DNA of 53,091 bases from contig NZ_DAHUXJ010000001.1 in NCBI RefSeq assembly GCF_027307225.1, positions 1 through 53,091 on the forward strand. Direction: 5' to 3'. This document shows positions 25,691 through 34,052 of the stretch, piece by piece; position 1 is the first letter of the stretch, and each line of letters opens with the position of its first letter. Both the position numbers and the translations under genes were made by a program. The stretch comes from Bradyrhizobium sp. GTDB lineage: Bacteria > Pseudomonadota > Alphaproteobacteria > Rhizobiales > Xanthobacteraceae. The notes under the pieces were generated by a model that saw only the letters and a program-made list of their open reading frames with translations, did no database searches and was not told the origin of the DNA.

Positions 25691-25787
25691 CCTCATGGTT
25701 CGAGACGGCGCTTTCTTATGTTTGCACCGTTCGCGACGGCCTCGCTAAGCTCGCCTGCTCGGGTGCCGGCGCCTCCTCACCATGAGG
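25691..25787. repeat. CCTCAT-type palindromic repeat, copy 1
   Basis: Begins CCTCATGGTTCGAGACGGCG and ends CGCCTCCTCACCATGAGG; the outer 8 bp (CCTCATGG/CCATGAGG) are perfect. It resembles dispersed intergenic elements I recall from Bradyrhizobium. Two relatives lie at 40782-40887. It sits in the gap between the enamidase and the convergent RND pump gene. Confidence 0.65.
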
Positions 25788-25952
25788 GTTTGCATAGTCG
25801 CACCGTCTCACGCTTCTCACCGCTTGCTGGAACCTCATCCCGAGGAGCGGCCGTGAGGCCGGTGCTAGAGTGGACTTTCCATCGGCAATGTCCGGTCTCC
25901 AGATGAGCCACGCCGGACTGCCGCGGCACCGGGCTGAGCGCGTTAACAACAA

Positions 25953-28900
25953 CTATCGCCGAGTCGTCAGGCCAATTATCACCGGCAGCGCGAGCAGAAC
26001 GAGAGGTAGTTGAACAATCACGCCGGCAATTATCGCCGTCGCGAGCGGCTGAAGCATTTGGTCTCCAGACCCGCTAATGGCCGCACCAAGTGGCAATAGG
26101 GCAAGGATCATCGCAAGAGTGCTCATCACGATCGGCCGCATTCGATTGAGCGCCGCTTCGCGCAGGGCTTCGAGCGGCCGCATCTCTCTCGCAAGCGCCT
26201 CGTATTCGGAGACCAGAAAAATTGCCATCTCCGTGGCGATACCAACGATCATAACCATGCCCATCATCGCGGTGATGTTCAGTTCGACATCCGTCAACCA
26301 TAGACCGACAAAGACTGCGCTGGTGGAGATGAGTGAGCTGACAATAATGATGATCGGAATCAGGAACTGCTCGTAGAGGAAAAGGAGCAGGATGATCTCT
26401 CCGATCAAGGCAGCAGCAAAGACCCTTATCATGCCGTGTACGGCCAATTGCTGCTGCTTGTAAGCGCCGCCAGCTTGATAGTAGACCCCTGCGGGAAGAA
26501 AACCCGGCTGATCGAGAATCGCCTTGACCGCGGCAGCGGTAGAACCAAGGTCGTATCCACCGCCGATTTGCGCGGTTACCGCGACCACCTGCGCAAGATT
26601 GTTCCGCGTGATCTCCGGCTGGCCGGCGATAAACTTCACGCGTGCGACGGTGTCGAGCGGGAAGATTTGCCCATTTGGTGCTCGGATGGTCAGGTTGGTG
26701 AGCTGACCTTTGGAGAGGCGTTCTTGCGATGGATCGAGCCTCAACCTGACCCCAACCGGTTGCTCGGCGCCGAGATAAGTCGTGACTACGGCGCCGAACA
26801 GATAATGATAAAGCTGGGTCTCGATTTCAGCGGGAGTGACGCCGGCCATCGCCGCAGCCGCTGGATCGACGTGAATGTCGAGTGCGTCGCCGGCGGGCAC
26901 GACTCCGTTGTTAATCGAGGCCGGTTCGATACCAGGCACTTTGGCGATTGCTTGTGCAACCTTGTCAGCGATCGCTGGCAGCACGGTTGGATCGTTGGCG
27001 CTCAGCTCAACCACGATGGGCTGCGGCCGGCCGACCATGTCGCCGATCATGTCGTTGAGCAATTGGTGAGTATCAAACCTGATTCCGGGTACGAGCTCGG
27101 TGATCTTGCTGGTGATGTCATCCATCACTGTCCAGCTTGGCGGCCGCTTGGAAGAATCGGTCAGCCGGACGAAAAAATCCCCCTGATAGCTCTCCTTGAG
27201 GTCTCCACCGAGGCCGGCTCCGGTGCGGCGGGAAAAGGTATAGACGTGCGGGTCCTTTTTGAGGATGGACTCGACCTGCTCCAGTTCGCGATTCGTTTCC
27301 GTCAGCGAGGTGCCGGGAGCCGTCTGATAGTCGAGTACAAATCCGCCCTCGTCCATTTTCGGCAGAAAGCCCGTTCCGACCCGGCCATAGGCAAGATATC
27401 CCGCTCCCGCCAGGACGGCCACAACAAGCACGATCAGCCAGGGGCGCGCGAAAAGTCCGTCCAATAATCGCCCGTGCATTCGCCGCAGCCACGTCTCGCG
27501 GCCATGCTGCGGGTCCTCCCATGCGGCAAAATCAATAATGGCGCGCGCCAAGAGCGGCACGGTAAAGGTCGTCAGTAGATATGAGATGATCAAGGCCATC
27601 GCCATCGTCAGCGCCAGGAACTTGAAAAACGCGCCTGTCAGTCCGGAAAGGAACGCCAGCGGCAGGAAAATGACGATCGTGGCAAGGCTCGACCCAAGGA
27701 GTGGCGCAAAGAACTCCCGTGCCGCGAGCAGCACCGTCGTCTGCGGCTGGGCCAGACCGGGCGCGCCGGCTCGCCGTGCGATCTGCTCGATCATCACGAT
27801 AACATCATCGATCAAGAGGCCAATCGCAGCGGCAATGCCACCGAGCGTCATGATGTTGAAGCTCATTCCGGTGACGGCAAGCAGCAGAATCGTGATGAGC
27901 AGCGACAATGGCACCACCATCATTGCCACCAGCGTAACCCTCCAGTTGCGCAGAAAGCCGAACACCACCGCCGCCGCGAACACCAGGCCAATGCCAATCG
28001 CTTCCGCGACCGCGCCGATGGACGAGCGGACGAGTTCCGTCTGGTCGTACCATTTATAGAAATGGATAGATTGCGGCTGAGTCTTCATGAATTCGTCGAG
28101 CCGCTGTTGCACTTCCTTTTCAAGCGTCAGCGAATCAGCGCTGTCCTGCTGGTAGACGTCGACGGTAACCGCCGGCTGGCCATTCTCGTCGACCATCAGC
28201 CATTGCGGCACCGATCCCATGGAAACGCTGGCAATATCGCCGAGGCGAACGATGCCGCCATTGGCGTTGCGCAATTTGAGGTTGGCGACTGCGGCAACCG
28301 AGTCGAATGCATTGTTGCTGACAGCCAAATAGAGGAGATTGTTGTCTTCAAGACGGCCAACGGCCTTGAGGGTGTTACCTGCGGATATTGCGTTGGTCAC
28401 GTCGGCGAGCGTCAGGTGAAGTGCTTCAAGCCGGGGCGGGTCGATTGCGACCTGTACCTCCGGAGTTTGCCCACCCAGGATGCCAACCCGCCTGACACCC
28501 GCAATTCCGGTCAGCAGCGGCACGATCTGGTATTTTGCGAGGCGACGTAATTCGGCCGGCGACACCTCGTTTGAGATCAGTGCGTAAGAGACGAACGGCA
28601 TGATCGCGTTCGGGCTCATCTGCAGCGCGATATACCTCGTGCCGGAAGGTAAGTTCGGCAGGGCCTGGGCAACGGCCGCATCGATACCTAGCAGCGCCTG
28701 CCGCATATCCGAGCCCCACGGGAAGTCGACGAAGATTTCCGCAGATCCGCGAGAGGAGATGGAGGTGATACCGGTGGCGCCCGGCACCGCCCGCGTGACT
28801 TCTTCTATCGGTTCGGTGACCTCGATCAGCATCTGCTTGGCCGGCATGCTGCTGCTGTCGATGGTGATGCGAATGCGCGGAAAGCTCACGGTCGGAAACA

Positions 28901-29006
28901 GACCGACCGGCAGCGTGATCGCCGCGTAGACTCCGGCGGCAGCGAGGGCAAAGGCGATAAAAACGAGCGAGCGGCGGTGACGCTCGATCCAGCCGACGAA
29001 GTTCAT
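25953..29006 (-). CDS. RND efflux permease (single-pump system)
   Basis: A 1017-residue inner-membrane RND pump, last gene of a minus-strand set with adaptor and TolC-type channel genes. TM1 is followed by GLFPTVSFPRIRITIDSSSMPAKQMLIEVTEPIEE, different from the MdtB/C type. The TM4 pair is Asp400-Asp401 in GLLIDDVIVMIEQI. The second half has MGMVMIVGIATEMAIFLVSEYEA, where heavy-metal pumps and related families carry their own signatures; I cannot assign a metal with confidence because the CusA-like methionines are not evident. Its start overlaps the adaptor stop by 4 bp. It is not a close paralogue of the 5311-11709 pumps, so it came from a separate origin. Confidence 0.88.
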   Translation of the reverse strand: MNFVGWIERHRRSLVFIAFALAAAGVYAAITLPVGLFPTVSFPRIRITIDSSSMPAKQMLIEVTEPIEEVTRAVPGATGITSISSRGSAEIFVDFPWGSDMRQALLGIDAAVAQALPNLPSGTRYIALQMSPNAIMPFVSYALISNEVSPAELRRLAKYQIVPLLTGIAGVRRVGILGGQTPEVQVAIDPPRLEALHLTLADVTNAISAGNTLKAVGRLEDNNLLYLAVSNNAFDSVAAVANLKLRNANGGIVRLGDIASVSMGSVPQWLMVDENGQPAVTVDVYQQDSADSLTLEKEVQQRLDEFMKTQPQSIHFYKWYDQTELVRSSIGAVAEAIGIGLVFAAAVVFGFLRNWRVTLVAMMVVPLSLLITILLLAVTGMSFNIMTLGGIAAAIGLLIDDVIVMIEQIARRAGAPGLAQPQTTVLLAAREFFAPLLGSSLATIVIFLPLAFLSGLTGAFFKFLALTMAMALIISYLLTTFTVPLLARAIIDFAAWEDPQHGRETWLRRMHGRLLDGLFARPWLIVLVVAVLAGAGYLAYGRVGTGFLPKMDEGGFVLDYQTAPGTSLTETNRELEQVESILKKDPHVYTFSRRTGAGLGGDLKESYQGDFFVRLTDSSKRPPSWTVMDDITSKITELVPGIRFDTHQLLNDMIGDMVGRPQPIVVELSANDPTVLPAIADKVAQAIAKVPGIEPASINNGVVPAGDALDIHVDPAAAAMAGVTPAEIETQLYHYLFGAVVTTYLGAEQPVGVRLRLDPSQERLSKGQLTNLTIRAPNGQIFPLDTVARVKFIAGQPEITRNNLAQVVAVTAQIGGGYDLGSTAAAVKAILDQPGFLPAGVYYQAGGAYKQQQLAVHGMIRVFAAALIGEIILLLFLYEQFLIPIIIIVSSLISTSAVFVGLWLTDVELNITAMMGMVMIVGIATEMAIFLVSEYEALAREMRPLEALREAALNRMRPIVMSTLAMILALLPLGAAISGSGDQMLQPLATAIIAGVIVQLPLVLLALPVIIGLTTRR

Positions 29007-30067
29007 GTGCCGTCCGCATTCGGGTTTGCTGGTCGAAGCTTCATGCCGTTTCGGAGCTGATAATTGCCGTCCAACACAAGTGGCGCGATCGGATCGAGCG
29101 GTCCCTCGATTATGTCGTTCGTCCCGTCGCTGACAAGAACGTCGACCTTGACTTGGCGTGCACGGCCATCGACCGCCTGGACCACGTAGGGCGCGCCTTT
29201 GTCGTCGACGAGAACGGCTGCGTGCGGAACGATATAACCGGCCGCCTCGCCGACGACAATCTGAGCGACCGCCATTTCGCCTGCGAAGAAGCCCTCGGGC
29301 GGAAGGGCGACGTCCACCGCGACCAGGCCGGTTTGCGGGTTGACCGCAGATCCGCGCAGGACGACCTGCCCGGCAGCGCCGCGCTTTTCACCGAGCGGCA
29401 TAACGTTTACAGCTTCGCCGATGTGGATTTCGGCGGCCTGGTTTGGAACGACGCCAGCGTGCAGGACGAGTTCATTCAGGCGGACGAGATCGATCAGCGC
29501 CGCACCCTGGGCGACAATCGCTCCCGGGCTCGTCGAGATTGCGGTTACGACCGCCGCGAACGGCGCCCGAAGAGTCTGCGGGCTGCCGGCTCCCTCCGCC
29601 TGCATCGCTGTCAGCGATGCCTGAGCGTCTGCGGCGGATTTCTCGGCTGAAGCGAGCTCTTGGTGAGTAGCGAGATGCTGGTCGAGCAGGGTGCGGGTCC
29701 GCTGCGCAATCTCGTTGGCAGTCCGCACTGCCGTCATCGCCTGGCTGTAGGCTGCCGCCATCGTTGGGCTCGGCCCCAAGCGAACGAGAGGCGTGTCGGA
29801 CGCTACTTTTTCGTCCCGCTTGACATACACCGTGTCCACCACGGCAGACAGGGGCGCCATTACGGTTTGGTGTGCCGCCGGGCTGGCCCCGACCACTCCG
29901 TAGGCACTGATGATGCGCGGCAGACTGCCCTTCTTCAATTTGATTAAATGGGCCAATACGCTCGGCTCATGATCGGTTTTGGCGCGCCCGCTCGGGTTCG
30001 GGACCGCAACAAACAAGACGAAAGCGCAGAGCGCGCACATCACGGAACCCGACCTGCGCGTCCTCAT
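29003..30067 (-). CDS. RND efflux periplasmic adaptor (HlyD family)
   Basis: A 354-residue membrane-fusion protein with an N-terminal signal or anchor (VMCALCAFVLFVAVPNPSG). It has a first lipoyl half (VVDTVYVKRDEKVASDTPLVRLGPSPTM), an alpha hairpin (about 100-140, AVRTANEIAQRTRTLLDQHLATHQELASAEKSAADAQ), a second lipoyl half (LRAPFAAVVTAISTSPGAIVAQG), then beta-barrel and C-terminal domains. ATG 30067 with GAGGAC upstream is preferred; the frame extending to 30211 is spurious. It overlaps the downstream pump by ATGA. It is predicted to link the pump to the TolC-like protein encoded upstream. Confidence 0.85.
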   Translation of the reverse strand: MRTRRSGSVMCALCAFVLFVAVPNPSGRAKTDHEPSVLAHLIKLKKGSLPRIISAYGVVGASPAAHQTVMAPLSAVVDTVYVKRDEKVASDTPLVRLGPSPTMAAAYSQAMTAVRTANEIAQRTRTLLDQHLATHQELASAEKSAADAQASLTAMQAEGAGSPQTLRAPFAAVVTAISTSPGAIVAQGAALIDLVRLNELVLHAGVVPNQAAEIHIGEAVNVMPLGEKRGAAGQVVLRGSAVNPQTGLVAVDVALPPEGFFAGEMAVAQIVVGEAAGYIVPHAAVLVDDKGAPYVVQAVDGRARQVKVDVLVSDGTNDIIEGPLDPIAPLVLDGNYQLRNGMKLRPANPNADGT

Positions 30068-30326
30068 GACGGCGTCCTCTGCCCGACCCCGATGTGCAAC
30101 GTCACCCTGGCGTCGGCGGTGAGGCCAGATCTCGGCGCTGTGCGACAGCGCCTCGATCCAAACCGTGTCGAGGAGACGAAGATCATTGTCCAATTTCCCA
30201 TCGAGGTTCACAGTTTTACACGACGGTCGCTCTGATGATTACGTATCATTCTTTGAGAACAATTCGCAGAAATAACGGCCGGTTCTCGGCTCCTCTTGCT
30301 GGCCATGCCAGCGGTAGCCGGGCCGA

Positions 30327-31709
30327 CTATTCGAGGCGCCGGTCAAGGCGAGCGGAAGATGGATAGTTCTCCTCGGGAAATCCGCCGAATGGGCCGGCCC
30401 GCGGCACCTCCGGCTCGATTTCGATCTGCGGCATACCCGCACCAACGAGCGTTGCCAGGCCGACCTGGCCTTCAAGCATTGCTTGTTGCAATCCGATCTT
30501 CTCCCGCTCGCGGGTGAGGTGCGCAACCTCGATGTCGACGTATGCGCGCTCGTCAAGCGTGCGCTGCGTGAACGCGGCCGTCGCCTTCTCCGCAATCATG
30601 CGCGCCTCCTTTAGCCGCGGCTCGAGCTGGGCGAGTTGGCGCGATAGGAGGGCCTGCTCCGAAAGCAGGGCGCCAATCTCACCGGTCGCTGCCGAAATCC
30701 GCGCATTGAATTCCCGATAAAGTTGCTCTCGTGTTGCCTGTTCGAGCGCCACGCCTCCTTGATTGCGATCAAAAATCGGAATGTCCATAGTGACGTGGGG
30801 GCCAAAAATAAGACTGCTAATGGTATTGCCTGTACCGACGCTGGCGACACCAACGGACAGGTTTGGGAACTGCGACAGAATGGCCTCCCGCACCTTCGCA
30901 TCCTCTGAGCGGTAGCCATATTGCAATGCTACAAGGTCGGGGCGTCGGTCGGGCAGGCTTACCAATTGGCCGCGAAGTCTGGTCGAATCGATGTGAGGCA
31001 CATCAAGCGGCGCCACCAGAGCAAGCTTGGTGGTGGGAGCAAGGCCAAGTAGCGCATTGAGCTGGTGCCTCCGGCTCAGCTGCAGCCGTTCCAGGCTATC
31101 AGATACATTCTCGATGTCGCTAAGCGCAACGAGATCGGGCGAGAGCGTCGCCAGGGTCGCATTGCCCTGGTTGATTGCCGTGTTCGTAAGGTCGAACCGC
31201 TCCCGCAGGAACCTGCGACTCTGCTCAAGGAGCTTGTTGGTCCGCTCGCCCGAGACGATATCGACGAACAGGAGCCGCGCCTTGCCGATCGTCTGCCATT
31301 CTTGCCAGAGGAGGGTCGCATAGATCTGGGAGGCAGCGTTTTGTGCGGCCTCACGCTTTGTGTCCAGCAACAAGATCGATTTTACATTCTGGATGGCGCC
31401 GGGCCCCGCAATGACGAACGGGTATGTAACATCGGCTTGCGGGTTCGGCAGGATGCCAGCCTGAATCACCTGTGCGGCGCCAACACCAAGCTTTGCGCGC
31501 GCAGCCCAAAGGTCAGGATTGTAGAGGACGACCAACCGATCTAGCGCCGCGAGCGTGACCTTCCCGCCGAAGCCCTCAAGTTCGGAGGCCGGGGCGACTA
31601 GTCTCGATTCTTTGTCGAGTGCCAAATGCTCGTAAGAGGCGCAGCCAGCTAATGCGGCCAAGCCGTAGAAGAGAAAGCACCGAGCGATACATTTGGCCAG
31701 AATAGTCAT
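30327..31709 (-). CDS. TolC-family outer-membrane lipoprotein
   Basis: A 460-residue outer-membrane efflux protein with a lipoprotein signal (FLFYGLAALAGC, lipobox LAGC at about residues 20-23) and the two TolC repeats. Characteristic segments are NPDLWAARAKLGVGAAQVIQAGILPNPQADV and the second-half RRPDLVALQYGYRSEDAKVREAILSQFPNLSVGV. The start is ATG 31709; no strong ribosome-binding site is visible. About 260 bp separate it from the adaptor gene, but all three efflux genes share the strand and order channel-adaptor-pump, as in metal-efflux-type operons. Confidence 0.85.
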   Translation of the reverse strand: MTILAKCIARCFLFYGLAALAGCASYEHLALDKESRLVAPASELEGFGGKVTLAALDRLVVLYNPDLWAARAKLGVGAAQVIQAGILPNPQADVTYPFVIAGPGAIQNVKSILLLDTKREAAQNAASQIYATLLWQEWQTIGKARLLFVDIVSGERTNKLLEQSRRFLRERFDLTNTAINQGNATLATLSPDLVALSDIENVSDSLERLQLSRRHQLNALLGLAPTTKLALVAPLDVPHIDSTRLRGQLVSLPDRRPDLVALQYGYRSEDAKVREAILSQFPNLSVGVASVGTGNTISSLIFGPHVTMDIPIFDRNQGGVALEQATREQLYREFNARISAATGEIGALLSEQALLSRQLAQLEPRLKEARMIAEKATAAFTQRTLDERAYVDIEVAHLTREREKIGLQQAMLEGQVGLATLVGAGMPQIEIEPEVPRAGPFGGFPEENYPSSARLDRRLE

Positions 31710-32193
31710 AGGAAGAAGCAGAACCGATGGCGGTAGGAATTTCGCGGGATGCGACGTTCCAACCGCACTATAAGGCAGATTTGGCGGGGGGAGTGCTGCC
31801 GCACGCGAGTCCCAGGGTGATTTTCCACTTGTCAATGAGAGACCCTGGTCATGGCTTCTACGGGCTCGCGCTTATTCTCAACCCGCACGACACGAACGGA
31901 ATGGCCGGGGCGTTCTTCCGGCACCGTTGACGTCGGCGGAAAAGCAACATTGCAGTCGCCTGCGGATTGGCTACGCCCCCATCGCTGCCGTCGAAGGCCG
32001 ATAGGCGGACGCCGGCCGCACACAAAGGCAGGCCGCAAGCGGTAGCGATTGTTTTCCGGTGTTGCTGCCGCACGCATTTCCGAATCTCCGCGCCACACGA
32101 TCGCGATCTTATAACCCATAATGTGCTTCTCCGAACTGGCGCGCGGGATGGGCCGCGCGCCAGTTGATTGGACATCAGTGTGCGATCGCGCGT
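31710..32193. other. Gap between channel gene and DUF1259 gene
   Basis: A 484-bp stretch with no intact gene. The only recognisable content is the degenerate N-terminal remnant at 31832-32119. Most of the rest looks like decayed or non-coding sequence. Confidence 0.4.
31832..32119 (-). pseudogene. Remnant of a Cj0069-family-like gene (5' end only)
   Basis: The first 27 codons (MGYKIAIVWRGDSEMRAAAT and then PENNRYR) closely resemble what I remember as the conserved N-terminus of a larger Bradyrhizobium protein annotated as Cj0069 family, an ATP-grasp-like protein. After that the frame loses resemblance and ends after 95 codons. I read this as a gene fragment left by deletion or frameshift. 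The recollection cannot be checked here, and a short genuine gene is not excluded. Confidence 0.35.
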
Positions 32194-33084
32194 TCAGCTC
32201 CTGGAGCTTGCGGTCTTGTCGAGCGCAGCCCGCAAGCCCTTTGCCAGCTTGATGGCGTCGTCATTGGCCCAGAAGTGCATGAAGAACAGGCGCGGCTGCT
32301 CGTCGAGCATGTGACTGTGCAAGGCCGTCACTTCGATACCGTGTTCACGCATTTCACGAAGGACGGGATTTACCTCCTGCTGCGTCACGACAAAGTCGCC
32401 GGTAATCGCGGCCTTACCGTTGCCGGTCGGCTGGAAGTTGATGCCGATCGCTACGCCCATGGCTCCGGCAGGGGTGAGCGCCATGCCGTTTTCAGTGACG
32501 GGATCGCGACGCGGCACGCTGAAATGATAGACGCCACCACCGACGTGGCCTTTGACGCCGATGATTTGATCCAACTGGGCTGTATCAAGATCGACCGGGG
32601 GCGGCGGGTTGGCCGCCGCTGGCGCATTCATTGGCGTTTTGCTCTGGGCGAGCGCTTCGTGGATCGCATTCGCAAGTTTGACCGGATCGCCATGCCCCGA
32701 GATATGCATGTAGAGCGTGGCCGGGGATGCACTGACCAAGTGATTGTGGATCGCGGTAATCTCAAGACCGCTCGATATCATCTTCAGCATCACCGGGTTG
32801 ATCTCGGAATCCAGCAACACCAGGTCGCCCATCACCATCACCCCTCCGTGCATCGGCTTGAGCGCCACCCAACCGCCGAGGGCAAGCGCGGGCTTGATGG
32901 TCACGCCATCGAGAGTGACGTTGAGGTCGCTGCGTGGAAAGCCGTAGCGATGTACATCGCCCGACACCGTCCCTTTTCGACCGAAAGCATCGTCGACCTT
33001 CTGCCAATCCACGTCCTGCGCCCGAGCGGTGAAGGTGGACAAAGCCGCTAGGATCGGGACAGTCCAAAACAACTTGCGCATCAT
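32194..33084 (-). CDS. Exported DUF1259 protein
   Basis: A 296-residue protein with a cleavable signal (FWTVPILAALSTFTARAQ). Two DUF1259-type repeats follow: first WQKVDDAFGRKGTVSGDVHRYGFPRSDL...GLEITAIHNHLVSASPATLYMHISGHGD, second LDQIIGVKGHVGGGVYHFSVPRRD...GIEVTALHSHMLDEQPRLFFMHFWAND. The repeats share paired His motifs (IHNH/LHSH and MHISGH/MHFW), which may form a metal or ligand site. Function is unknown. The start is ATG 33084, eight bases after AAGGAG. I recall DUF1259 genes near chromate and metal-stress genes; here a ChrB-domain gene lies 3 kb away. Confidence 0.8.
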   Translation of the reverse strand: MMRKLFWTVPILAALSTFTARAQDVDWQKVDDAFGRKGTVSGDVHRYGFPRSDLNVTLDGVTIKPALALGGWVALKPMHGGVMVMGDLVLLDSEINPVMLKMISSGLEITAIHNHLVSASPATLYMHISGHGDPVKLANAIHEALAQSKTPMNAPAAANPPPPVDLDTAQLDQIIGVKGHVGGGVYHFSVPRRDPVTENGMALTPAGAMGVAIGINFQPTGNGKAAITGDFVVTQQEVNPVLREMREHGIEVTALHSHMLDEQPRLFFMHFWANDDAIKLAKGLRAALDKTASSRS

Positions 33085-33239
33085 TTCTGCTCTCCTTGTG
33101 GGTTCGAATAACCCCCGCTTGCGGTATGCCCGTCTATCCTGCCGCGACGTTGCTGCGCGCGGATGGTCACGACTTGGCGGGACGGCGCCATAGTTGGCAC
33201 CTCGCCTGCCGTTGGCGACAACGCCAATCGTTACCTCAA

Positions 33240-34052
33240 TCAGCGTGACGGGCGCCAATTGCCGAAAGTAGCGCCGGGCTTCATCGGCGACGTGTTGCCC
33301 TCCTCCTTGAAGGCAACGGTAATGCCGGCGCGGATCTCGTTGACAGCGTGACCGTTCACAACCCCGTAGCGATATGCACCGTCCAGCGCGAGGTCTTTAT
33401 CGACCTGCCAGATCGCGCCGAGAAGGAGCGATCGGCTTTCGCTCTCTGTCCACACCTTGTCGTAGTACGTCTCCAGCACCGGACGCACTTTCCAATCGTG
33501 CGGTCCTTCGAGGATAACGTCGAGAAAGGCCTCGGCCTGATGGTCACGGGTGAGATTGGTTTCGACGTTGAAGTGCGCCGTGCCCCAATCCCAACGTTGC
33601 GAAACGATACCTACCCAGCTAAATCCCACGCCGGGATCGGCATTGATGCCAGGCAAGAGCGGGCCGAATTCGGTGGCGATGCTGATGCCGGATTGTCCCT
33701 GTAAGACGCCGGGCTTGACCACATATTTTAGAAATGCGCCCGCGTCCTGGATGCTGGGCTCGCCACCTCCCATGATCGGCGACAACATCTCGGTCTGGAA
33801 TATCGCTTCCCACCGGTCAGCGAAGCCGTAGTTGTAGACCACGAAGGGCGCGACGGCGGCCGATTGCGATCCCGTCCGTTGGTAGCCGTACGGCTGGAGC
33901 TCGATCTCGGCTTCGTTAAGGTCAGCGACGCTGGCATCCGTACCGTCAAACGGACGATAGGCCGCCGCCGGCCGTAGGCCGATGGCAATCGCAAGCACGA
34001 TAGCCGAGGCGGTCGTGGCCCGCAGAGGGCCAATTCGCGCGGCCCGTCTCAT
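33240..34052 (-). CDS. Exported beta-rich (probable outer-membrane) protein
   Basis: A 270-residue protein with a signal peptide ending near AAAYRP and a mature part of alternating short beta strands (EIELQPYGYQ, APFVVYNYGFADRWEAIF, GISIATEFGPLLPG, AHFNVETNLTRDHQAEAFLDVILEGPHDWKVRPVLETYYDKVW). This pattern suggests a small beta-barrel or transporter-type outer-membrane protein. The family is not identified. The gene overlaps the stop of the upstream nine-haem cytochrome gene by 4 bp, so the two are likely translated together. A role in export or electron transfer at the outer membrane is possible but unproven. Confidence 0.65.
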   Translation of the reverse strand: MRRAARIGPLRATTASAIVLAIAIGLRPAAAYRPFDGTDASVADLNEAEIELQPYGYQRTGSQSAAVAPFVVYNYGFADRWEAIFQTEMLSPIMGGGEPSIQDAGAFLKYVVKPGVLQGQSGISIATEFGPLLPGINADPGVGFSWVGIVSQRWDWGTAHFNVETNLTRDHQAEAFLDVILEGPHDWKVRPVLETYYDKVWTESESRSLLLGAIWQVDKDLALDGAYRYGVVNGHAVNEIRAGITVAFKEEGNTSPMKPGATFGNWRPSR

